Below, in pieces: positions 56,273 through 64,000 of a DNA stretch of 64,000 nt (position 1 is the stretch's first letter; each line of letters begins with the position of its first letter). The DNA lies in contig OZ007583.1 in the NCBI GenBank assembly GCA_963931925.1, positions 10,087,372 through 10,151,371 on the forward strand, written 5' to 3'. The stretch comes from Onchidella celtica. Its lineage: Eukaryota; Mollusca; Gastropoda; Systellommatophora; Onchidiidae. Position numbers and translations under genes: made by a program. Under the pieces are notes generated by a model. The model worked only from the letters and a program-made list of their open reading frames with translations, was not told the DNA's origin and did no database searches.

Positions 56273-56307
56273 ATATAAATGCAATATATTATTATTATTA
56301 TTATTAT

Positions 56308-56928
56308 CTTCGTCCTAAATGATCTCCAGTGGCAATAACCTTTCAGTCAACCACTCACCTCCCCTCCACACGAAAAAGTGATATATCCATCCTAATGTTT
56401 CTTGCAGATATAAGCAGCGAAATGAATATTATTCAGCCAAGTATACCCCTCACTCCTGGGATAATGCACTTCGGAAATATACCTTACTGGTGGAGCATCC
56501 ATGTAACAAGGTAGGAAACAAGGTATATCACGTCAAACAGCTTAATGATAACCAGTGTAACATTCGAAGCGAGTGTGAATACTGTTATCCAGTGAGTGAG
56601 TATGGGGCCACATTGTTTTTATCCTTGATCTATTATAGTTTTAAAAACCTGACAAATCGTCTTCCTAGTTGAAGATTGTTTATTTACACACTAGGCCAAA
56701 CAAACACTTACTGACTGACATCGATCATCGTTGCGCCGCCATTTGCACACCTGATGTTTCGGTTCATGCTCCATCAATGGCACATTTCGGTATATTCGGT
56801 GTTCTTGCAGGTGCAGTATATTATCTAATGCATCTGATTTTGAGATAAAACAGCTAGTTTAATTTTTATTTCCCACCCACCACCCCCCCCCCCTTTTTTT
56901 TTTTTGAATCCGTTCACTTTGAGCCAAA
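56308..56928. other. Non-coding spacer
   Basis: No gene supported. A C11 run followed by poly-T lies at 56883-56905. The left TSD of element B (ATCCA, 56929-56933) follows. Confidence 0.5.
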
Positions 56929-56933
56929 ATCCA

Positions 56934-58128
56934 TGTCACGAGTGGAGTGAGTGCAATTAAGGGGATTGCTACAGAGCGGGTGTAGAGTAAGAAAGGCTCA
57001 CAGTAGACAGCAAGTTAAGCGTGCTGTTGTGAGTAGTAGTGGGGGCGGGGTCTGAAGGAGGCGAAAGCGCTGTATAACTATCACTGCAAGTTAGAAGGTC
57101 CTAGGGAGCGGATCTGTGAATAAAAGCCCATCGGGCGGACATAAAGGGGAAGCAGTCGAGAAGACTAGTGAGAGTCTTTCCAGTTATGACTGGTATGTAG
57201 AATGTTGATTGATTATTATGATTGATGTATTATAGTATATTCGTCTATTACCATGATGTGAATAAGTATATGTGAGGAATGGGGAAGTCCTTGATATTGG
57301 ATATAGCAATGTGCGCCATGAGCGATAGATGAAAGTGAGTTCATGGATTTGTAGCGCGAGTGAGTAGTGTGTACTCCGATGGAGGTGTGTTACCGTAAGA
57401 TGTGTGGTGAGTGAAAGGTGAACTAGTGTGTGTACGTTTCATGGGTTGTAAGGAGAGGTGGAATGAATAGAAATGGTAGGATATTATACCAATGTAATGT
57501 TATTCTTGTAGGTGTCGGGGACGGGCCGCAGAGCCACCTCGATGAGCACAGGGGATAGGCCAGCATAGGGCCGGAGGCCACACATAGGCCAGAAGTGAGG
57601 CTGTCAGTGTAGGACAGTAGAGGCACATACAGTCGTGGCAGTCAGGCCACGGACAGGGACGTAGATATGAGAGTGAATGAGATACTATGTTGTTGCCATG
57701 TTGATAGGCTAGTGAACTGATATTATGTTGTTGCCATGTTGATGGCTATGGAAATAATAATGTGTTATTGCCCTGCTGAGGTGCTAGGGGAGTGCTAAGG
57801 TGTATGACAATAGGAAGGTGATATTGAGAGACTGCGGTGCCAGTGAATCATTAATGTACTATTAAGACCCTGAGGGGAGAGGCTGAGGCCGAAGTGCCTT
57901 TAGGAGTAACTACCGGATTGTGGATCCGAGGGAGCGTGTGTGTGAGAATAAGGCCGTTGTACGGCAGTCATTTCAATAATATAATGTATGTAATTGCGCT
58001 ATTATATGTATAATTATGTTTAATAGATGTGTGAGTCTGATGGGTTGTTCTGTTAAGTGTTAAACTTGTTTGTTCGTGATTGTTGTCCTGTCATACTTAT
58101 TACATCTCCCAGTCTGGGATTTGTGACA
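56934..58128 (+). repeat. 5' LTR of element B
   Basis: 1195 bp, TGTCACGAGTGGAGTGAG...GGGATTTGTGACA. It has an ATAAAAG promoter-like box at about 57120-57126, and AATAGA near 58022 where the older solo LTR has AATAAA. Confidence 0.95.
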
Positions 58129-58129
58129 T

Positions 58130-58165
58130 TGGGGGCTCGTCCGTTGTGACATTGGGGGCTCGTCC
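58130..58165 (+). promoter_or_regulatory. Duplicated primer-binding site of element B (tRNA-Pro type)
   Basis: TGGGGGCTCGTCC begins one base after the LTR (58130-58142) and again at 58153-58165. It matches the start of the tRNA-Pro primer site known from many retroviruses and LTR elements. The duplication is 23 bp and includes the last eight bases of the LTR (58121-58143 and 58144-58165 plus one base), so a second LTR-end/primer-site junction exists. After 13 bases the match to tRNA-Pro stops in both copies. Confidence 0.8.
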
Positions 58166-59120
58166 TGTTTACCTGTGGTCATTTTGACTTTGTGTATTCG
58201 TTATATCTAGTTGTTTTTCTGTTGTGCTAGGAATTCATGCTGCTGTCTTGTTCGTTGGATGAATGGACATTTCATGATATGATTTATGTATATTGATGAA
58301 TATGTATTGATACATGTATTGCTATGAATAGGTATTAATGTGTATTTAAACTTTCCAGAGTGTGTGCGTGCAGCCTGAGGAGACGAGCAGCCAGAGCTCC
58401 GATTAAAGGGAGGAGTTTTACTCAAAATTTCAAAAGTTAAGTGAAAGTCAAAATTTTTGTGCCCTGGATTGTGGGCTGTTCCTTTAATCTGTCTTTTTCC
58501 CTGTTTTTGCTGTTTTTGTTGTCGTTATAGGTTATACGGGCGGTGGCGCGGGTTTGCTGTGGTGAACTTGGTTTGTCCTCTTCGGGAGGTGGGCTAAATT
58601 TGGAACTTCGTTCATCACAGTGAACAGTTCTATAGGGATCTGTATTTTTGTTTAGATTGTAGCGTTCTATCTTCCTCGTTGTTTTAGGAAGACGTTTCTC
58701 TTGTCCTTCTTCTCCCTATCTGTAGATACGTTCTTTTTTTTCAGACTCTGTTCTTGTTCGTACCTTGTAGTATAATCGGCGTAGTAGGTTGCATTTTTTT
58801 CCATTACAGTTTTTTTTTGTAGAAGCTTGTCCTAGTCTGGTTCGTTGTCCTTGACGTACTTGTGGTCCTTCTACTGAATTTTCTCATTCTTATCTTTTCC
58901 TTTCGTTTTGTTATTTAATAGTGCTAGACATTTTATAAACATACAATTAGTTAGAGAGAGTAGGCTGTAGAATGTTTAGTTAGGGGTGTTTCTGAATTGT
59001 ATTTGAGACAGCTGGGTATTGTTATATCTGGTGTGATCTCAGGTCTCTGGTCGTATCGTTAGTGATCATACCGACAGGTTGGTCGTCTTGTAATACATAC
59101 CATAACCATAAATCTGTGAA
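58166..59120 (+). other. Leader of element B
   Basis: About 955 bp between primer site and gag start, T-rich, without a domain-bearing frame. It probably includes the RNA packaging region; that is inferred from position only. Confidence 0.6.
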
Positions 59121-61568
59121 ATGGCGGAACTCCAACAACTAATGAAGTTGGGTAAGGAACTTGGCCTGGAGGGAGAGGAGCTACGCGGCTGGATTAAGGA
59201 ACAGCAGGCAGAAATGCGCGATGAGCGTGCTAAGGATAGAGAGCAGGAAAAAGAGCTTAAGTTAAAGGAGATAGAGGCGCAAGTGAAGATCGCCGAGTTG
59301 GAAATCAAAAAGAATGCGCCAACAGAAACAGTTGAGCGGCAGGTACACAATAAAGGTGGCGTTAGGATTAAGCTCCCTACGTTCGACGACCGGAAGGACG
59401 ACATAGACGCCTTCCTTTACAGGTTCGAGCTGAACGCACAGTTGCAATGGGGGGAAAATAAGGAATTATGGGCCACGTACCTGGCGTCGCTATTGCAGGG
59501 GCGAGCGTTAACATACTTTAAAGAGCTACAGCGCGAAGACGTGCAAGATTACGATAAGCTGAAGGCTTTGCTGCTTCGCCGATTTGCGCGTACCGAGGAA
59601 TATTTCCGGGAGCAGTTTAGGCGAGCACGTGCAGACACCAGGGAGGATTTTGCTGCCTTCGTCGCGAGACTAACGGAGTATTTCGCGAACTGGGTAGACT
59701 TGGCGCATGTGGGCGCGGATTTTGCTAAACTGAAAGACTTAATGATCCGTGACCAGCTGTACGCGTCGTGCCACAAAGATCTGGTGGCTTTCATGAAAGA
59801 GAACGAACCCGCGACGGTGCAGGAGGCGTCTAAGTTGGCGGAGGCATACCGTACGGCACATCCGTCCAAACCAGTCGCCAGGGCGTACGTCCAAGATGCT
59901 GGGTACGTCGCCGTTGTCGAGGGGTCGCCAGCAGGACTCAGGGACAGGTCGCGTCAGCGTGGTGCCTATAGTGGGCAAGCCCAGGGGCAGCATAGGGGCT
60001 ATCACCAATCACCGGCATATGGATCCGGTAAGTTTGACCGAGCAGGAGGGCTAGGTCGCGGTAATGGCCGGGGCCGACTTGTGACCTTTGCCGATGACCG
60101 ACGGCATAGGGACTCTAGTTCCGGTCGCGAGGGGTCACGGGGACCCAGGCCTAGGGCAGCACAGGGAGCGGAGTGTTGGACTTGCGGACGCGTGGGTCAC
60201 TTTTCGCGCGAGTGTAGGGCCGCGAAGTGTTGGAACTGCGGAAGAGCAGATCACATCAGCGTGAACTGCCCTGCAGGTAGGATAGCCGCGAACGTGGACA
60301 GTAGCTCCAGTCCATGTTCCCCAAATAAATTTCATCATGCGGCTGCGTGTGTTACATCGGACAACGGAGGCGGACAGTATTCTAAGTGTCCCAGTTGTGA
60401 GAAGTTATTATCTTCCGGTGTTTTACCTTGTGGGAGAAAGATCCCCGTCATAAATTCATGTCATACAGGAGGTGGTCTTAGGGTTTATCCGGGGTTTGTT
60501 GGGGACGAACCGGTCTCGGTTTTACGAGATACAGGATCTACCGTTGTGGGAGTGCATAGGGACTGCATTCGGGATTCACAGCTTACAGGTGAGACTGTCC
60601 CGTGCATCCAATTTTCGGGGGCCATTGAGAAATTACCCATGGCAAAAATAATGATAGATACACCTTTCCTTAGCGGGGAAGTCGAAGCAGTCGTTGGTTG
60701 TTTTCCAGGCGCCCAGCTCATCATTGGGAATGTATCCCGGGTAGGTTCCCCTTCCGAGGAGAACGTGCAAGCATGGTCGCAATCAAAAGGTATTGACTTT
60801 TGCGCCGCGGTCGAAACACGTCGACGGGTAGCGGATAAAGATAACATTAGACCTTTGGCCACGCCAGCGGTCAACCTAGATATTACGCCAGAGCGCTTGG
60901 CGAAATTACAAAGAGAGGACCCATCATTAAACCCATGCTTTGGGGAAGCGCGAACCGAGAAAACGAGGAGATATAAGAACGGGTCGTCCTCTTTTTTTGT
61001 CCAGGGGGGCATTCTGTTCCGTATGTACGTCACAGTGGCTTCCGTTGAAAAGCAAGTCGTCGTGCCACGGTCGTTAATTGCTACAGTATTGCGTCTGGCC
61101 CATGATGTTCCATTAGCGGGTCACATGGGAAGTGCTAGAACCAAGGAGAGAGTCCTGAAATATTTTTATTGGCCATCGATACATAGAGATGTAGGGTTAT
61201 ATTGTAAGACGTGCAGTGCGTGCCAAAAGACGACGCATAAGGCTCGTACACCCCAGGCTCCTCGTCAGAATATAGCAGAAGAAGCTTCGAGTATTGCTTC
61301 AAAAAGAGCAAAAGACTATAAAGATAGAGGTTCCAAACTGAGAATTTTTAAGCCAGGAGACGAGGTCCTATTGTTGTTACCTACGGACCATAATAAGTTA
61401 TTGATGACATGGAAAGGTCCTTATGTTATTGAGCGAATTGTTTCGAAGGTAGATTACGCTATCCACATTGATGGATCAGTAAAGGTTTTCCACGTTGATA
61501 TGCTGCAGAGGTTTCATGAGAGACCAGAGTATCTGTATTCTCATACTAGTGTTGAAGGACATACCTAA
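59121..61568 (+). CDS. Element B Gag-protease-truncated integrase
   Basis: 815 residues. A charged N-terminal helix (about 25-65) precedes the Gag capsid (about 80-250), whose second half resembles a SCAN domain. An Arg/Gly-rich stretch (270-345) and two CCHC knuckles follow (C352-C355-H360-C365 and C370-C373-H378-C383). Protease has L-R-D-T-G (468-472) and L-I-I-G-N (533-537). The integrase zinc-binding domain has H661, H668, C695 and C698. At about residue 717 (near 61269) the sequence jumps in frame to the integrase C-terminal region, ending in the F-K-P-G-D-E-V-L-L-L-L-P domain (743-754) and V-D-M-L-Q-R-F. The whole D,D-35-E core is missing, so integration would need another element's enzyme. 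Confidence 0.94.
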   Translation: MAELQQLMKLGKELGLEGEELRGWIKEQQAEMRDERAKDREQEKELKLKEIEAQVKIAELEIKKNAPTETVERQVHNKGGVRIKLPTFDDRKDDIDAFLYRFELNAQLQWGENKELWATYLASLLQGRALTYFKELQREDVQDYDKLKALLLRRFARTEEYFREQFRRARADTREDFAAFVARLTEYFANWVDLAHVGADFAKLKDLMIRDQLYASCHKDLVAFMKENEPATVQEASKLAEAYRTAHPSKPVARAYVQDAGYVAVVEGSPAGLRDRSRQRGAYSGQAQGQHRGYHQSPAYGSGKFDRAGGLGRGNGRGRLVTFADDRRHRDSSSGREGSRGPRPRAAQGAECWTCGRVGHFSRECRAAKCWNCGRADHISVNCPAGRIAANVDSSSSPCSPNKFHHAAACVTSDNGGGQYSKCPSCEKLLSSGVLPCGRKIPVINSCHTGGGLRVYPGFVGDEPVSVLRDTGSTVVGVHRDCIRDSQLTGETVPCIQFSGAIEKLPMAKIMIDTPFLSGEVEAVVGCFPGAQLIIGNVSRVGSPSEENVQAWSQSKGIDFCAAVETRRRVADKDNIRPLATPAVNLDITPERLAKLQREDPSLNPCFGEARTEKTRRYKNGSSSFFVQGGILFRMYVTVASVEKQVVVPRSLIATVLRLAHDVPLAGHMGSARTKERVLKYFYWPSIHRDVGLYCKTCSACQKTTHKARTPQAPRQNIAEEASSIASKRAKDYKDRGSKLRIFKPGDEVLLLLPTDHNKLLMTWKGPYVIERIVSKVDYAIHIDGSVKVFHVDMLQRFHERPEYLYSHTSVEGHT

Positions 61569-62379
61569 TGTCGTGTCATTCTTTGATGATATAGCATGCC
61601 ATACGTCGACATGGTCTGATCATATTCAGACACTAACAGTAATTTTTCAACGATTACGCCATTTTGGGTTAACTGCTAAACCCGCAAAGATGGATTTGGC
61701 ATGTCCAGAGATAGTATTCTTAGGACATATTGTGGGTAGAGGCGTTCAGAGACCTGAAGAAACAAAAATTGACAAGTTAGTAGGGTTGCAAATCCCTAAA
61801 ACAAAGAAACAAGTCAGAAGCTTAGTCGGGATTTTAAATTATTATAGAAAGTTCATTCCAAATTTTTCCTCCTTGTCATCTTCTCTTACTGACCTTACTA
61901 AGAAGGGACAACCCGATAAGGTCCAGTGGACGTCTGAATGTCAGACATCATTTGATAATTTGGTGACAGCATTATCATCGTCACCCATTCTGATATTACC
62001 CGATTTTCGATCTAATTTTATCCTCAGAACGGATGCGTCGGACTCTGGTGTCGGCGCTTGTCTTCTACAGGAGAAGAACGAATGTCTCCATCCTGTATGT
62101 TATGTCAGTAGGAAGTTATTGCAGAGAGAAAGAAAGTATTCTGTGATAGAGCGTGAGTGTCTTGCCATTGTCTGGTCCGTCCAGAAACTAGGACGTTATC
62201 TCATGGGACGAGAATTTTGTATCCAGACGGACCACAAGCCACTGACATTTTTGTCGAAGAATCGTTCGTCCAGCCCACGCTTATCTAGATGGGCATTGGC
62301 TTTGCAGCCGTATACCTTCGTTATTCAACCAATTCCAGGAACCAGTAATCATATCGCCGACTACCTTAGTCGAGCCTAG
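61555..62379 (+). pseudogene. Element B RT C-terminal part and RNase H
   Basis: The frame is open from 61495, but homology starts at about 61555 with L-K-D-I-P-N-V-V-S-F-F-D-D, the catalytic F-x-D-D region. The fingers and first RT Asp are deleted. Y-Y-R-K-F-I-P-N, the RNase H motifs R-T-D-A-S, E-C-L-A-I-V-W, Q-T-D-H-K-P-L-T-F and the final A-D-Y-L-S-R-A follow. It overlaps the end of the previous frame in another register, showing a deletion that fused integrase C-terminus to mid-RT. RNase H is downstream of integrase, the Gmr1 order. Confidence 0.92.
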
Positions 62380-62720
62380 GGCAAGATTTCAGGAGCTTAT
62401 ACATCGGAGGACAGGAACATTGACAGGATCTGTGTGAATGAGTCGACTTGAAAATATTGACATTATAAATATGATATGAAGAATGGTTGATAGGTTGAGT
62501 GGTTTTTGATTCTGTATTAAGTATTGTGGTTAGTTAGCTATTCATGATGTGACACATATATGCATATTTCAGGCCATATTGATCCCCATATTTTCCCCTG
62601 ATTTCGGTATTTTATATACTAGGGGAACTGCTAGGTCAGTTTTTTTGGTGTAGGTATTGCTCACGCTCACTCGTTGACAGTCATCTTGATGCGATTTGAA
62701 ATTAATTGCATTAATTTTTT
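62380..62720 (+). other. 3' untranslated part of element B
   Basis: About 340 bp between RNase H and the purine tract with no frame of note. Confidence 0.6.
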
Positions 62721-62735
62721 TGGGGTGGGGGATGA
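62721..62735 (+). promoter_or_regulatory. Polypurine tract of element B
   Basis: GGGGTGGGGGATGA directly precedes the 3' LTR. Confidence 0.8.
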
Positions 62736-63930
62736 TGTCACGAGTGGAGTGAGTGCAATTAAGGGGATTGCTACAGAGCGGGTGTAGAGTAAGAAAGGCT
62801 CACAGTAGACAGCAAGTTAAGCGTGCTGTTGTGAGTAGTAGTGGGGGCGGGGTCTGAAGGAGGCGAAAGCGCTGTATAACTATCACTGCAAGTTAGAAGG
62901 TCCTAGGGAGCGGATCTGTGAATAAAAGCCCATCGGGCGGACATAAAGGGGAAGCAGTCGAGAAGACTAGTGAGAGTCTTTCCAGTTATGACTGGTATGT
63001 AGAATGTTGATTGATTATTATGATTGATGTATTATATTATATTCGTCTATTACCATGATGTGAATAAGTATATGTGAGGAATGGGGAAGTCCTTGATATT
63101 GGATATAGCAATGTGCGCCATGAGCGATAGATGAAAGTGAGTTCATGGATTTGTAGCGCGAGTGAGTAGTGTGTACTCCGATGGAGGTGTGTTACCGTAA
63201 GATGTGTGGTGAGTGAAAGGTGAACTAGTGTGTGTACGTTTCATGGGTTGTAAGGAGAGGTGGAATGAATAGAAATGGTAGGATATTATACCAATGTAAT
63301 GTTATTCTTGTAGGTGTCGGGGACGGGCCGCAGAGCCACCTCGATGAGCACAGGGGATAGGCCAGCATAGGGCCGGAGGCCACACATAGGCCAGAAGTGA
63401 GGCTGTCAGTGTAGGACAGTAGAGGCACATACAGTCGTGGCAGTCAGGCCACGGACAGGGACGTAGATATGAGAGTGAATGAGATACTATGTTGTTGCCA
63501 TGTTGATAGGCTAGTGAACTGATATTATGTTGTTGCCATGTTGATGGCTATGGAAATAATAATGTGTTATTGCCCTGCTGAGGTGCTAGGGGAGTGCTAA
63601 GGTGTATGACAATAGGAAGGTGATATTGAGAGACTGCGGTGCCAGTGAATCATTAATGTACTATTAAGACCCTGAGGGGAGAGGCTGAGGCCGAAGTGCC
63701 TTTAGGAGTAACTACCGGATTGTGGATCCGAGGGAGCGTGTGTGTGAGAATAAGGCCGTTGTACGGCAGTCATTTCAATAATATAATGTATGTAATTGCG
63801 CTATTATATGTATAATTATGTTTAATAGATGTGTGAGTCTGATGGGTTGTTCTGTTAAGTGTTAAACTTGTTTGTTCGTGATTGTTGTCCTGTCATACTT
63901 ATTACATCTCCCAGTCTGGGATTTGTGACA
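62736..63930 (+). repeat. 3' LTR of element B
   Basis: 1195 bp; matches 56934-58128 with one substitution seen. The 23-bp end duplication of the 5' side is not present after this LTR; the TSD ATCCA follows directly. Confidence 0.95.
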
Positions 63931-63935
63931 ATCCA

Positions 63936-64000
63936 TTTCCATAATGCTACCTTTACAAGCCAGCTCAAACGATGATCTACCCTTAGAAAGCTGACGTACA
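63936..64000. other. Right flank, host DNA
   Basis: 65 bases after the TSD of element B; nothing can be said of them. Confidence 0.4.

Larger units (their letters stand above)
54155..56307 (+). mobile_element. 5'-truncated L2-like LINE
   Basis: It contains the linker and RT of an L2/CR1-group LINE, then about 120 bp of 3' untranslated sequence with a perfect 8-bp hairpin, a G-C-T-A-T-A-T-A-A-A-T segment and an (ATT)n tail (about 56287-56307). The endonuclease domain is missing. Upstream of 54471 the linker continues in frame for at least about 150 bases. The left boundary is uncertain and no TSD was recognised. Confidence 0.82.
56934..63930 (+). mobile_element. Gmr1-like Ty3/gypsy retrotransposon B (internally deleted)
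   Basis: 6997 bp with two 1195-bp LTRs and a perfect TSD ATCCA (56929-56933 and 63931-63935). Order: 5' LTR, tRNA-Pro-type primer site, long leader, gag, protease, integrase zinc-binding domain, integrase C-terminal domain, RT C-terminal part, RNase H, purine tract, 3' LTR. The integrase catalytic core and the N-terminal half of RT are deleted. I see a single difference between the LTRs (G at about 57236 versus T at 63038), so insertion is recent. It cannot replicate alone, but its LTRs, primer site, leader and Gag are intact. Confidence 0.95.

Noticed and set aside
57423..57626. 67-codon frame present twice (also 63225) in family B LTRs
   Set aside because: An antisense frame in the LTR. 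Its conservation reflects LTR identity only.
61495..61554. First 20 codons of the element B RT frame as a true N-terminus
   Set aside because: They are the out-of-frame reading of the integrase C-terminal codons before the deletion junction.

Overview
This window looks like intergenic or intronic DNA from an animal nuclear genome. It has no bacterial-type operons and no RNA gene I could recognise. It is dense in GA/CT, GTT and poly-G/poly-C tracts and minisatellites, and its only long open reading frames are retrotransposon proteins. The mixture of Gmr1-like Ty3/gypsy elements, L2-like LINEs and MITEs fits a marine invertebrate such as a mollusc. That assignment is inference; no host gene is available to confirm it.

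The backbone is a set of LTR retrotransposons whose edges can be fixed by target-site duplications (TSDs). Family A has a complete element on the minus strand (44864-52510, 1426-bp LTRs, TSD CATAT, tRNA-Leu-type primer site) and a solo LTR (25960-27341, TSD CCACC). Family B has an internally deleted element on the plus strand (56934-63930, 1195-bp LTRs, TSD ATCCA, tRNA-Pro-type primer site) and an older solo LTR (4373-5499, TSD AAGGC). Element C (21611-22961, 207-bp LTRs, TSD AACGT) has collapsed to the end of an integrase gene. Element D (about 34439-37888) has lost its 5' LTR and gag but keeps a protease remnant, a full integrase, the last codons of RNase H and a 1206-bp 3' LTR.

The main biological point is gene order. 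In A, B and D the integrase lies upstream of reverse transcriptase/RNase H (gag-PR-INT-RT-RH). This is the arrangement known from Gmr1-like elements and the opposite of ordinary Ty3/gypsy. Element C keeps the ordinary position, with integrase next to the 3' LTR. The Gag proteins of A and B also carry a SCAN-like capsid region followed by two zinc knuckles.

Non-LTR elements are a 5'-truncated LINE at 20222-21394 with an 11-bp TSD, and an L2-like LINE ending near 56307 with an 8-bp 3' hairpin and an ATT tail. The L2-like copy has lost residues of a conserved RT motif. Small DNA-transposon-like elements include a 346-bp element with perfect 41-bp inverted ends (41951-42296) and two abutting TTAA-flanked elements (3187-3604).

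The rest is anonymous non-coding DNA with minisatellites and several dispersed repeats that recur within the window, including one pair in opposite orientation (14100-14500 and 30725-31830). No convincing host exon was found; one weak candidate is noted at 15224-15337.
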